From Dactylosporangium aurantiacum (lineage in GTDB: Bacteria; Actinomycetota; Actinomycetes; Mycobacteriales; Micromonosporaceae), in assembly GCF_000716715.1 (NCBI RefSeq), contig NZ_JNYJ01000071.1, forward strand, positions 1 through 64,000: DNA of 64,000 nucleotides, read 5' to 3'. Of the stretch, positions 40,404 to 50,338 are shown piece by piece (the first letter of the stretch is position 1; each line of letters begins with the position of its first letter). Made by a program: the position numbers and the translations under genes. The notes under the pieces are model-generated. The model saw only the letters and a list, made by a program, of their open reading frames with translations, had not been told where the DNA came from and did not search any database.

Positions 40404-41286
40404 GGCCGGCCGCCCGGGTGCCGAAGAGGCCCGCCGGCCGGACCAGCAGGACCGCGATCATCACGATGTACGGCACCACCTCCCCGGAGCCGCGCCCGAA
40501 CACGGCCAGCTCGTCCTGGTAGCCGGCGGCGAGGCTCTCCGCGACGCCGACGATCAGGCCGCCGACGAGCGCCCCGGTCGTCGAGTCGAGCCCGCCGAGG
40601 ATGGCGGCGGACAGGGCCCGCAGGGCGACGACGCCGACGGCCGGGGACAGGCCGGGCGTCGGGGAACCGGCGAGGAAGATCCCGGCGACGACGGCGAGCC
40701 CGCCGGCGAGCAGCCAGCTCGTCGTGACGACCCGCCGCACCCGCACCCCGACCAGCGCCGCGGCCTCCGGGTCCTCGGCGGCCGCCCGCATCGCCACGCC
40801 CCAGCCGGTGAACCGGAACGCCAGCAGGAACGCGGCGATGATGAGCGCCGCGACCCCGAGCGCGACGACCCGGTTGGCGGGCACCGCGACCTCGCCGAGC
40901 CGCACCGCGGCGCCGCCCCAGGGATGGCCGAGCACCACGATGTCCGGCCCCATCCGGCGGCTGAGCTCGGTGCCGAGGACGATGTCCACGCCGATCGTCA
41001 TGATGGCGAGAGCGACCGGGGCCGCGTCGCGCATCGGGTCGGCGAGCAGCCGCTGGATCACCAGCGCGGCCCCGGCGCCGGTGAGCACGCCGAGGGCGGC
41101 GGCGGCCGGGAAGCCGACCGTCTCCCAGGTCCGCGCGGTGACGTACGCGCCGAGCAGCAGCAGCGAGCCGTGCGCGAAGTTCACCACGCCGGCGGCCTTG
41201 TACAGCAGCACGAACCCCAACGCGACGAGCGCGTAGATCGAGCCGGTGGACAGTCCCGTGAGCACGATCGACAGCAACCTGGTCAT
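40396..41286 (-). CDS. ABC transporter permease, LivH type
   Basis: 296 residues, about eight helices, with the LivH signature ALGFVLLYKAAGVVNFAHGS (about 22-41) and the cytoplasmic loop GVAMRAAAEDPEAAALVGVR that contacts the ATPase. ATG 41286 is preceded by GGAGG supplied by the intergenic repeat element. It forms the channel with the LivM-type permease and is powered by the fused ATPase upstream. Confidence 0.88.
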   Translation of the reverse strand: MTRLLSIVLTGLSTGSIYALVALGFVLLYKAAGVVNFAHGSLLLLGAYVTARTWETVGFPAAAALGVLTGAGAALVIQRLLADPMRDAAPVALAIMTIGVDIVLGTELSRRMGPDIVVLGHPWGGAAVRLGEVAVPANRVVALGVAALIIAAFLLAFRFTGWGVAMRAAAEDPEAAALVGVRVRRVVTTSWLLAGGLAVVAGIFLAGSPTPGLSPAVGVVALRALSAAILGGLDSTTGALVGGLIVGVAESLAAGYQDELAVFGRGSGEVVPYIVMIAVLLVRPAGLFGTRAAGRV

Positions 41287-41368
41287 GCCGCCACCTCCGC
41301 TGCGCTCCGGCGTCGGCCTGACCTGAACCGGTGACATGATGACCGGCCCGAGACGCTTCGCTGGCCGG
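41287..41368. repeat. Dispersed intergenic element, copy 2
   Basis: CCTCCGCTGCGCTCCGG (about 41293-41309) plus a diverged second half (near 41350-41367, with GAGACGCTTCGCTGG) fill the gap between the fused ATPase and the LivH gene. On the minus strand it supplies GGAGG 7 nt before the LivH ATG. Confidence 0.65.
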
Positions 41369-42910
<1,542 letters not shown>

Positions 42911-42922
42911 GGGCGCCCCTTG

Positions 42923-43372
42923 TCAGCTCAGCGTGTAGGCGTCGTAGACGACGGCGGCGGGCTCGCGGCGCGCGGAGGCGACCGCGACGGTTCGGCCCAG
43001 CCACGCGTACTGCGGCGCGGCGGTCTCGAAGTGCAGGGTCAGGCGGAAGTAGTAGGTGGCCGGGTCGACCGGTTCGCCGGCGGCCAGACGGGCGAGGACG
43101 TCGGGCGGGCCGTGGCGGAAGCCGCGGGTCCGGATGTACACGAGCGCCCCGTCGTCGGTGCGCAGCAGGTAGCGGGTGTCGATGACGGCGGTGCCGTCGG
43201 CCAGCACCAGCTGCCAGTCCGCCCCGCCGGGCAGCACCGTGCCGGTGAACGCGGCGCCGGCGAACGACCCGCCGACGATCGGGTACACCCGCCGTTCGCC
43301 GCCGGGCGTGACGCCGACCCCGAGCATCGGCGCGAGCTCGACGTGGACGGTCGCGAGGGGTTCCAGGTGCAC
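42923..43372 (-). CDS. DUF3237 family protein
   Basis: 149 residues. The pattern ...YPIVGGSFAGAAFTGTVLPGGADWQL ... DTRYLLRTDDGALVYIRTRGFRHG ... YYFRLTLHFETAAPQYAWL matches DUF3237 (UPF0311). Members are small beta-barrel-like proteins found in aromatic-acid operons, of unproven function. GTG 43372. The stop is 12 bp before the fused ATPase start, so they are co-transcribed. Confidence 0.85.
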   Translation of the reverse strand: MHLEPLATVHVELAPMLGVGVTPGGERRVYPIVGGSFAGAAFTGTVLPGGADWQLVLADGTAVIDTRYLLRTDDGALVYIRTRGFRHGPPDVLARLAAGEPVDPATYYFRLTLHFETAAPQYAWLGRTVAVASARREPAAVVYDAYTLS

Positions 43373-43423
43373 GTCGCCGTCCCTTCAGTGAGACGTCCTT
43401 GTGACGGCCGCAGCGGTGCTGTC

Positions 43424-44317
43424 TTACGTCGGTGCGAGCCCGAGCACGCGCAGGGCGTTGTGCTTGAGGATCAGCGGGCGGACCTCGTCCTTGACCGGCA
43501 GCTCCGCGAACTCGGCCAGCCACCGGTCCGGGCTGATGAGCGGGTAGTCGGTGCCGAACAGGACCTTGTGCCGCAGCGGGCCGTTGGCGTACGTGACCAG
43601 CTGCGGCGGGAAGTACTTCGGCGCCCAGCCCGACAGGTCGATGTACACGTTGGCCTTGTGCGTGGCCACCGCGAGCGCCTCGTCCTGCCAGGGGAACGAC
43701 GGGTGCGCCAGCACCACGGTCAGCTCCGGCAGGTCGGCCGCCACCCCGTCGAGCAGCATCGGGTTGGAGTAGCCGAGCCGGATCCCGGCGCCGCCGGGCA
43801 TGCCCGCACCGATCCCGGTCTGCCCGCTGTGGAACAGCGCGGGCACGCCCAGCTCCGCGATCGTCTCGTACAGCGGGTACGCCATCCGGTCGTCCGGCGC
43901 GAACCCCTGCAGGCTCGGGTGGAACTTGAACCCGCGCACCCCGTGCTCGGCGACCAGCCGGCGGGCCAGCGCCACCCCGGCCGGGCCGCGGTGCGGGTCG
44001 ACGCTGGCGAACGGGACGAACACGTCGGGGTGGCGGGCCGCGGCCGCCGCCACGTGCTCGTTGGGGATCGGCGGGTGCCCGGTCACCGACTCGGAGTCGA
44101 CGGTGAACAGCACCGCCGCCAGCCGGCGCGCGCGGTACACCTCGGCGATCTCGTCGATGCCGGGCGCCCGCCCGCCGGTCGTCCTGAAGTACTTCGCCGA
44201 CGCCGCCATGTGCGCCGCCGGCAGGCTCTCGTGCCCGTCGTCGGCCCGCTCGGCGTGGACGTGGAAGTCGATCGCCTCCACCGCGTCGAGATCCAGTGTG
44301 GGCCGATGTCCGGTCAT
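43424..44317 (-). CDS. Amidohydrolase (PF04909-type metal-dependent hydrolase/decarboxylase)
   Basis: 297 residues. The HxH metal motif is in AIDFHVHAE (about 16-24). Further ligands are likely in GFKFHPSLQGF and VVLAHPSFPWQDEA, with Asp in LFGTDYPLISPDRW. This is the amidohydrolase-2 family, which includes gamma-resorcylate decarboxylase, ACMS decarboxylase and 4-oxalomesaconate hydratase. In this operon a decarboxylase or hydratase acting on a ring-derived acid is most likely; I cannot narrow the substrate. ATG 44317 has a GGAGGTGA site from the repeat element. Confidence 0.82.
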   Translation of the reverse strand: MTGHRPTLDLDAVEAIDFHVHAERADDGHESLPAAHMAASAKYFRTTGGRAPGIDEIAEVYRARRLAAVLFTVDSESVTGHPPIPNEHVAAAAARHPDVFVPFASVDPHRGPAGVALARRLVAEHGVRGFKFHPSLQGFAPDDRMAYPLYETIAELGVPALFHSGQTGIGAGMPGGAGIRLGYSNPMLLDGVAADLPELTVVLAHPSFPWQDEALAVATHKANVYIDLSGWAPKYFPPQLVTYANGPLRHKVLFGTDYPLISPDRWLAEFAELPVKDEVRPLILKHNALRVLGLAPT

Positions 44318-44334
44318 GACGTCACCTCCGCTGC

Positions 44335-44466
44335 GCTCCGGCGCCGCCCTGACCTTGAGACTGCGCCCCTGATGACCGGCCCTCCGCTGCGCTCCGGTCC
44401 GCTCCGGCGCCGCCCTGACCTTGAGACTGCGCCCCTGATGACCGGCCCTCCGCTGCGCTCCGGTCC
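44335..44466. repeat. Perfect 66-bp tandem duplication of the intergenic element (copy 3)
   Basis: 44335-44400 and 44401-44466 are identical at all 66 positions. Each unit contains the CCTCCGCTGCGCTCCGG core and a CGCCGCCCTGACC segment. The array fills the gap between the hydroxyacyl-CoA dehydrogenase and the amidohydrolase. The core at 44325-44341 supplies the amidohydrolase ribosome-binding site. Confidence 0.9.
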
Positions 44467-44468
44467 GG

Positions 44469-45416
44469 TCATGGCAGCGCCTCCTCGGCGGCCTTCGCGG
44501 CGAGCAGCCCGACCACCAGCCGGTCGCGGGCCGCGGCCAGGTCGGCGTCGGTCCGGTCGCCCAGCTCGGCCCGCACGCCGGCGACGAGGGCGGCGCTGAG
44601 CTCGGCGGTGAGCACCGGGCTGCCGAGGTCGGCCCACCACCGCACCATCGGCGGGCCGAGGTGGGCCAGGGTGTGGCTCAGACCGCCCGCCCCGCCGGAG
44701 AGGTGCTGGTTGACGAACGGCCCGAGGACCGACCAGCGCAGCCCGGGCCCGTTGGCGATCGCGGCGTCGATGTCGGCGACGGTGGCGGTGCCGCGTTCGA
44801 CGAGGGAGTACGCCTCCCGCCACAGCGCCGCCTGCAGCCGGTTCGCGACGTGCCCGGCGACCTCGTGCCGGACGTGGATCGGCCGCTTGCCCAGCCAGGC
44901 GTAGACGGCCATGGCGCGCGCCGTGGCCGCCGCGCTGGTACCGCGCCCGCCGACCACCTCGACCAGCGGGATCAGGTGTACCGGATGGAACGGATGGCCG
45001 ACGAGGACCCGCTCGGGGTGGTGCGTGCAGCCGGCCTGCACGACGCTGGGCGGCAGCCCCGACGAGCTGCTGGCGATGACCGCGTCGACGGGTGCGGCCG
45101 CGTCCAGCTCGGCGATCAGCTCCCGCTTGAGCGTCTCGTCCTCGGGCCCGTTCTCCTGCACCAGCTCCGCGTCGCGGACCGCCGCCGCCGGGTCGTCGAG
45201 CACCCGCAGCAGGCCGAGGTCCGGCCGCTGCGGCGCGCCGAGCAGGCGCATGGTCGGCCAGTGGTCCGCGACGGCGGCCGTGAGCCGCTCGGCGCCGCCC
45301 GGCGCGGGGTCGTACGCGGCGACGGCCACGCCCCGGGCCAGCAGGGTGCTGACCCATCCGGCGCCGATCGCGCCGGTGCCGATGACCGCCGCCCGGCGGA
45401 TCGCCCCGGCGCTCAT
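44469..45416 (-). CDS. 3-hydroxyacyl-CoA dehydrogenase family protein (carnitine dehydrogenase-like)
   Basis: 315 residues. NAD site AAVIGTGAIGAGWVSTLLARG (about 9-29), catalytic HPFHPVHLIPLVEVV (His near 142) and the C-terminal dimer domain with RLQAALWREAYSLVERG. It belongs to the group containing L-carnitine dehydrogenase and lambda-crystallin, which oxidise free or CoA-linked 3-hydroxy acids. Overlaps the ligase stop (TGATG). Together with the ligase and enoyl-CoA hydratase it forms a short beta-oxidation-like set. Confidence 0.85.
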   Translation of the reverse strand: MSAGAIRRAAVIGTGAIGAGWVSTLLARGVAVAAYDPAPGGAERLTAAVADHWPTMRLLGAPQRPDLGLLRVLDDPAAAVRDAELVQENGPEDETLKRELIAELDAAAPVDAVIASSSSGLPPSVVQAGCTHHPERVLVGHPFHPVHLIPLVEVVGGRGTSAAATARAMAVYAWLGKRPIHVRHEVAGHVANRLQAALWREAYSLVERGTATVADIDAAIANGPGLRWSVLGPFVNQHLSGGAGGLSHTLAHLGPPMVRWWADLGSPVLTAELSAALVAGVRAELGDRTDADLAAARDRLVVGLLAAKAAEEALP

Positions 45417-47395
45417 CAGGCCGCCCTCCCCGCGGGACCGCCGGGCACGAACTGGTCCAGGGCGGCCGGGTCGAGCAGCGCGTCGCGGCTCGCCACGGCG
45501 TCCGGTGGCAGGCCGAGCAGGATCCGCTTCACCGGCACCTCGAGCTTCTTGCCGGTGCGGCTGCGTGGCACGGCGCGCACGGCGTGGATGGCGTCGGGTA
45601 CGTGCCGCGGCGACAGGCCGGTGCGCAGCGCGGTGCTCAGCCGGTCGCGCAGCGCGCCGTCGAGCGTGACGCCGCCGGCCGGCACGATGTAGAGCAGCAG
45701 CTCGCCGGGGCCGCCGTCGGGGTCCTCCAGGTGCACGACGAGGCTGTCGTCCACCTCGGCGAACTCCTCGACGACGCGGTAGAACTCGGCGGTGCCCAGC
45801 CGCACCCCGCCGCGGTTGAGCGTGGCGTCGGACCGGCCGGTGATGACGCAGCTGCCGCGTTCGGTGTACCGGATCCAGTCCCCGTGGCACCACACGCCGG
45901 GGTACCGGGCGAAGTAGGTGGCGTGGTACAGGGCGTCGCCCGGGTCGTCCCAGAAGCCGACCGGCATCGACGGCAGTGGCCGGGTGATGACCAGCTCGCC
46001 GAGGCGGCCGACGACCGCCCGGCCGGCCTCGTCGAACGCCTGGCCGTCGACGCCCAGCAGGTTGCCGGTCATCTCGCCGGCGTACACCGGCTGCATGGGG
46101 CTGCCCGCGACGATGCCGGTGCACAGGTCGGTGCCGCCGCTGCCGACGTTGAGCAGCACGTCGGGGCCGAACTGCTCGTGGACCCACCCGAAGCCCTCCA
46201 CCGGCAGCGGTGAGCCGGCGACCCCGAGCTGGCGCAGGGCGGTCAGGTCGAACCGCCGGGCCGGCTCGATGCCCTGCCTTCGGCAGGCCATGAGGTAGCC
46301 GGGGCTGGCGCCGACCAGGGTGGCGCGGGTCTGCGCGGCGAGCCGCCACTGCTCGGTGAGGTCCGGGTACAGCGGGTCGCCGTCGATGAGCACGATGCCG
46401 GCGCCGAGCAGCAGGCCGGACACCAGCGTGTTCCACAGCATCCACGCGGTCGAGGTGAACCACAGTAGCCGGTCGCCGGGGCGCAGGTCCCAGCTCAGGC
46501 CCAGGTTCTTGAGGTGCTCGACGAGGATGCCGCCGTGCCCGTGGACGATCGCCTTCGGCCTGCCGGTGGTGCCGGAGGAGAACAGCACGAACAGCGGATG
46601 CTCGAACGGCACCGGCTCGAACGCGAGCGGCTCCACCGTCGCCAGCAGCTCGCTCCAGGTCACGGCGCCGGGCGGCCGGTCCGCGCCGGCCGGGCCGTAG
46701 GGCACGTGCACCACGTGCCGCAGCGTGGGCAGCGCCGCCCGGACGGCCGTGACGGCGTCGCGCCGGTCGATGTCGCGGTCGCCGTAGCGGTACCCGGACA
46801 CGGCGAGCAGCACGGTCGGGCGCAGCTGGGCGAACCGGTCCACCACGCTGCGGACGCCGAACTCGGGGGCGCAACCGGCCCAGATCGCGCCGAGGCTCGC
46901 CGTGGCCAGCATCGCCACGACCGTCTCCGGGATGTTCGGCAGGTAGCCCACCACCCGGTCGCCGCGCCCCACCCCGAGCCGGCGCAGCCCGGCCCGGGCC
47001 CGGCCGACCCGGTCGGCCAGCTCGCCGTAGGTCAGCTCGACCGGCTCGCGGGTCTGCGAGTACGCCACGACCGCGACCTGACCGGGGTCGCGGACGTGCC
47101 CGACGGCGTGCTCGGCGTAGTTCAGCGTCGCCCCGGCGAACCAGCGGGCGCCGGGCATCCGCTCGGCCTCCAGCACCGCCCGGGGCGGCGTGTGGGCCCG
47201 CACGCCGAAGAAGTCCCAGATCGAGCCCCAGAAGCCGGACAGGTCGGTGACGGACCAGCGCCACAGGTCGGGCACGCCGGGGAAGTCGAGCCCGCGCCGC
47301 TCGCGCAGCCAGTCCAGGTAGCGGCCGAGCTCGCTCGTGGCCCGCGCGTCCGGCGGCACGGCGCGCAGCAGGCTGCCCTCGACCAGGCCGGTCAT
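45416..47395 (-). CDS. Acetoacetyl-CoA synthetase-like acyl-CoA ligase
   Basis: 659 residues, typical for acetoacetate-CoA ligase. N-terminal RYLDWLRERRGLDFPGVPDL and ARWFAGATLNYAEH, the AMP-binding P-loop FSSGTTGRPKAIVHGHGG, ATP motif VGSGGTDLC, GDWIRYTERG and the C-terminal lysine region SRTGKKLEVPVKRIL. It activates a beta-keto or other short carboxylic acid with ATP and CoA; acetoacetate is the family's usual substrate, but the operon context allows another acid. Overlaps the enoyl-CoA hydratase stop by 4 bp. Confidence 0.88.
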   Translation of the reverse strand: MTGLVEGSLLRAVPPDARATSELGRYLDWLRERRGLDFPGVPDLWRWSVTDLSGFWGSIWDFFGVRAHTPPRAVLEAERMPGARWFAGATLNYAEHAVGHVRDPGQVAVVAYSQTREPVELTYGELADRVGRARAGLRRLGVGRGDRVVGYLPNIPETVVAMLATASLGAIWAGCAPEFGVRSVVDRFAQLRPTVLLAVSGYRYGDRDIDRRDAVTAVRAALPTLRHVVHVPYGPAGADRPPGAVTWSELLATVEPLAFEPVPFEHPLFVLFSSGTTGRPKAIVHGHGGILVEHLKNLGLSWDLRPGDRLLWFTSTAWMLWNTLVSGLLLGAGIVLIDGDPLYPDLTEQWRLAAQTRATLVGASPGYLMACRRQGIEPARRFDLTALRQLGVAGSPLPVEGFGWVHEQFGPDVLLNVGSGGTDLCTGIVAGSPMQPVYAGEMTGNLLGVDGQAFDEAGRAVVGRLGELVITRPLPSMPVGFWDDPGDALYHATYFARYPGVWCHGDWIRYTERGSCVITGRSDATLNRGGVRLGTAEFYRVVEEFAEVDDSLVVHLEDPDGGPGELLLYIVPAGGVTLDGALRDRLSTALRTGLSPRHVPDAIHAVRAVPRSRTGKKLEVPVKRILLGLPPDAVASRDALLDPAALDQFVPGGPAGRAA

Positions 47396-48234
47396 GTCCC
47401 GGCTCCGGACGTGCCGTCGGGCGAGGGCCCGGCGACCCGGGCGGCGCGGCCGTCGAGGAACGCCCGCATCCGGTCCTTGGCCTCGTCGCTGCCCTGCGCG
47501 ACCGCGCTCATCAGCGCCTCCAGCAGCAGCCCGGTGGCCGGTTCGGCGGCGGCGATGCGGGGCAGGGCCTGCAGCACCGCGAACGTGGTCAGCGGGGCGG
47601 CCGCGGCGATGCGCTCGGCCAGGCCCAGCGCCGTCGGCAGTCCCTCGCCGTCGCCGACGAGGTACTGCGTCAGCCCGGCGGCGTGCGCCTCGGCCGCGTC
47701 GTACACCCGGCCGGTCAGCATGAGGTCGACCATGCGGGCGGTGCCGATGAGCCGGGGCAGCCGCACCGAGCCGCCGCCGCCGACGAAGATGCCGCGCTGG
47801 CCCTCGGGCAGGGCGTAGAAGGCCGACGCCTCGGCGACCCGCACGTGCGTGGCGCACGCGAGCTCCAGCCCGCCGCCGATCACCGCGCCGCGCAGGACCG
47901 ACACGACCGGCACCGCCCCGAACTCGACCGCGGCCATCGCGCGGTGCCACATGCGGGAGTGGGCGATGCCGGCCACGACGTCGGTCCCGGCCAGCTCCGC
48001 CAGGTCCAGCCCGGCGCTGAAGTGCCCGCCGTCGCCGGTGAGCACGACGGCCCGCACGCCGGGCGGTGGGGCGGTGAAGAACCGCTCGAGCCCCAGCAGG
48101 GTGGCGTCGTCGATGGCGTTGCGCTTGTGCGGCCGGTTGAGCGTGAGGACGGCGACCGCGCCGTCGCGGCGGACCGCGAGGCCCGGCGGTGGGTCCTGGG
48201 CTCCGTGCGGCGTTGTGGCGTCCGTCACCGGCAT
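47392..48234 (-). CDS. Enoyl-CoA hydratase/isomerase family protein
   Basis: About 280 residues. Crotonase fold: AVLTLNRPHKRNAIDDATL, the oxyanion loop GGHFSAGLDLAEL, and VLRGAVIGGGLELACATHVRVAE with FYALPEGQRGIFVGGGGS. The Glu in LPEGQRG fits a catalytic position. ATG 48234 is preferred: TTGACG and TAGCAT boxes with 18-bp spacing end 7 nt before it, so the transcript would be leaderless. ATG 48252 would fall inside the promoter. First gene of the nine-gene catabolic operon running to 38141. Confidence 0.85.
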   Translation of the reverse strand: MPVTDATTPHGAQDPPPGLAVRRDGAVAVLTLNRPHKRNAIDDATLLGLERFFTAPPPGVRAVVLTGDGGHFSAGLDLAELAGTDVVAGIAHSRMWHRAMAAVEFGAVPVVSVLRGAVIGGGLELACATHVRVAEASAFYALPEGQRGIFVGGGGSVRLPRLIGTARMVDLMLTGRVYDAAEAHAAGLTQYLVGDGEGLPTALGLAERIAAAAPLTTFAVLQALPRIAAAEPATGLLLEALMSAVAQGSDEAKDRMRAFLDGRAARVAGPSPDGTSGAGT

Positions 48235-48241
48235 GAGCGGA

Positions 48242-48271
48242 ATGCTAGACATCAATGACAACGGCCGTCAA
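48242..48271 (-). promoter_or_regulatory. Promoter and operator of the catabolic operon
   Basis: On the minus strand TTGACG (48271-48266) and TAGCAT (48247-48242) are spaced 18 bp and end 7 nt before the enoyl-CoA hydratase ATG. The inverted repeat TGACAACGGCCGTCA (48256-48270) overlaps the -35 box and spacer, a good position for repression by the divergent PaaX-type regulator. Confidence 0.6.
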
Positions 48272-48311
48272 CAGACCGTCGAAGATTCCGGGTTCGCGTA
48301 GCCTGACGCTC

Positions 48312-49223
48312 GTGACCATGAACGAGCCCACCGCCGCAGCGGACGCGGCGGCCACCGACCCGGCGGTGACGAGGGTGACCGCCACCGTCGTGCTGCGGCC
48401 CCAGTCGGTCCTGCTGACGTTCTTCGGCGACTACGTGCTCGACGGCGCCGTCCTGGTCGCCGCGGGCAGCGTCATCGACGTGCTGGGCCGGGTCGGCATC
48501 GGCGAGCACGCGGCCCGGGCGACCCTGTCCCGGATGGTCCACCGCGACCTGCTGCACCGCGAGGCCCGGGGGCGCCGGGCGTACTTCGGACCGACCGAGC
48601 ACGGCCGGCGGGTCATGCTCGACGGCCGCAGCCGGGTCCAGGAGGGCGACATCGTGACCCGCCAGTGGGACGGCACCTGGACCGTCGTCGGCTTCTCCAT
48701 GCCGGAGTCATGGCAGCGGGAACGGCACGACCTGCGCTCCCGCCTGCAGTGGGCCGGCTTCGGCATGGTCCAGGCCGGGCTGTGGGTGGCGCCCCGCCGG
48801 GTCGAACTCGCCGGCGTGCTGGAGGACTCGCAGCTGGAGGAGTACGTGCGGGCGTTCGAGGCGGCGCCGACCGGCCCGACGGAGCCGACCCGGCTCGTCG
48901 CCGAGGCCTACGACCTGCCGTCCCTCGCCGCCCGCTACACCGCGTTCATCGAGCGCTGGATGCCGTACGACGGCGACGGACCCGGCCCGGTGGACGCGGT
49001 CAGCCGGCGCGTCGTGCTGACCACCGACTGGCTCCAGGTGGTCCGCGACGATCCCCGGCTGCCTCTGGAGTTCCTGCCCGCCGACTGGCCCGCGGTCCAG
49101 GCGGAGATGCTCTTCCGGCGGATCAACGGCCGGCTGCGGCGCACCGCGGAGCGCGAGATGCGCCAGCGCCTCGACGTCATCCCGGCCGTTGTACCGGCGG
49201 CCGCGACCCCGGCCGAGGCCTGA
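48312..49223 (+). CDS. PaaX family transcriptional repressor
   Basis: About 303 residues. N-terminal winged helix: PQSVLLTFFGDYVLDG ... GRVGIGEHAARATLSRMVHRDLLHREARGRRAYF, then the central PaaX domain (WDGTWTVVGFSMPES...RSRLQWAGFGMVQAGLWVAP) and the C-terminal domain (WLQVVRDDPRLPLEFLPADWP). PaaX proteins respond to CoA thioesters. GTG 48312 lies 7 nt after TAGCCT (48299-48304), again leaderless. An ATG at 48255 is in frame but upstream of the promoter. It is divergent from the acyl-CoA catabolic operon. Confidence 0.88.
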   Translation: MTMNEPTAAADAAATDPAVTRVTATVVLRPQSVLLTFFGDYVLDGAVLVAAGSVIDVLGRVGIGEHAARATLSRMVHRDLLHREARGRRAYFGPTEHGRRVMLDGRSRVQEGDIVTRQWDGTWTVVGFSMPESWQRERHDLRSRLQWAGFGMVQAGLWVAPRRVELAGVLEDSQLEEYVRAFEAAPTGPTEPTRLVAEAYDLPSLAARYTAFIERWMPYDGDGPGPVDAVSRRVVLTTDWLQVVRDDPRLPLEFLPADWPAVQAEMLFRRINGRLRRTAEREMRQRLDVIPAVVPAAATPAEA

Positions 49224-49238
49224 ACACGCCGGTGCGGC

Positions 49239-50126
49239 TCATGGGGTGGAGCTGTCTGGTGGCGGGACGACCATGACCGGGCGGTCGGCGCTGTGCAGGA
49301 CCGCCCTGGCGGCGCTGCCGAGCAGGACCTCCTGCGCCGCCGACCGGCCGTGCGAGCCGACGACGACCATCGCGGCGCCGCTGGTGCGGGCGTACGTCAG
49401 CAGCGCCTTGGCGACGGTGCGCGGGCGGACGCGGCGGGCGTGCTCCGCCGGCCGGCCGGGAGCGTGGAGCGGATCATCCGGACCGGCCGGGTCCTGCACG
49501 ACCCGCACCACGCCGTCACCACCGGCCGTCGCGGCGACGAACGGCCGGCCGGCGAACAGCTCGCGCGCACTCCGCCACGCCACGGCGGCGTTCGCCGAGC
49601 CGTCCCAACCCACCAGCACGGCGCCCTCGCGCAGCGCGGTGTACTCGGCCAGCAGCAGCGGGTGGGGCACGACGATGATGGGGCAGGCACCGAAGTGCAC
49701 CACCATGTCCGAGACGCTGCCGAGCAGCGCCCGGCTGCCGCGCAGACCGTGGGACCCGACCAGGATGACGTCCGCGTGCGTCTCCTCGGCGATCTGCGCG
49801 AGTTGGACGCCTTCGCCGCCGTACGTGCGCCGGGTGAGGTGCTCGGCGGTCCAGCCGGCGGCCTCCGTCAGCCTCACCCCGACCTCGGCGAGGCGTTCGG
49901 CCTCACGCTGCCCCTCGCGTTCGACGGCATCGACGAACGTCTTGAAGTTCCGCGGGCCGGTCCACAACCGCTCCCGCAGGCCCGCGTCCGCGAACGGTGG
50001 ACTCCACAGGTGCACGATGACGGCGTGCGCGCCGGGCAGCAGGCGGGAGCCGGCGTCGACGGCGGTGCTCGCGGACGGCGAGCCGTCGTAGCCGACCAGC
50101 ACGCGGACAGGATTGGCGTTCGGCAC
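49239..50126 (-). CDS. Tandem universal stress protein
   Basis: 295 residues with two UspA domains. Domain 1 (about 8-145): VRVLVGYDGSPSASTAVD and VILVGSHGLRGSRALLGSVS. Domain 2 (about 155-290): AVLVGWDGSANAAVAWRSA and MVVVGSHGRSAAQEVLLGSA. Both keep the GxxG-x9-G(S) ATP-binding pattern. Such proteins are induced in dormancy or hypoxia in actinobacteria. GTG 50126 with GGAGG upstream. It stands alone, convergent with the PaaX gene. Confidence 0.88.
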   Translation of the reverse strand: MPNANPVRVLVGYDGSPSASTAVDAGSRLLPGAHAVIVHLWSPPFADAGLRERLWTGPRNFKTFVDAVEREGQREAERLAEVGVRLTEAAGWTAEHLTRRTYGGEGVQLAQIAEETHADVILVGSHGLRGSRALLGSVSDMVVHFGACPIIVVPHPLLLAEYTALREGAVLVGWDGSANAAVAWRSARELFAGRPFVAATAGGDGVVRVVQDPAGPDDPLHAPGRPAEHARRVRPRTVAKALLTYARTSGAAMVVVGSHGRSAAQEVLLGSAARAVLHSADRPVMVVPPPDSSTP

Positions 50127-50338
50127 AGCGGCTGGCTCCTCCCGCACGTGACGTCGTCCCCGGGTTGCTCGTCGTCGCCAGGTACCCCGGCTGCGCGTGC
50201 GAAACCGGCCGGGCCGCCGGACGAGTGGCGCCCGGCGGACCGGGGGACCCGGCAGAGGGCCACGTGGCGGCGGCGTCGAGGTTGTACCGGCGCCGGTTCC
50301 GCCAGGCCATGATCTCGCTGCGGCGCGGCGACCCGGGC

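Noticed and set aside
45416..47950. Ligase frame extended to 47950
   Set aside because: Residues before MTGLVEGSLL are antisense-like Arg/Gly-rich sequence overlapping the hydratase gene; ATG 47395 fits family length and the 4-bp overlap.
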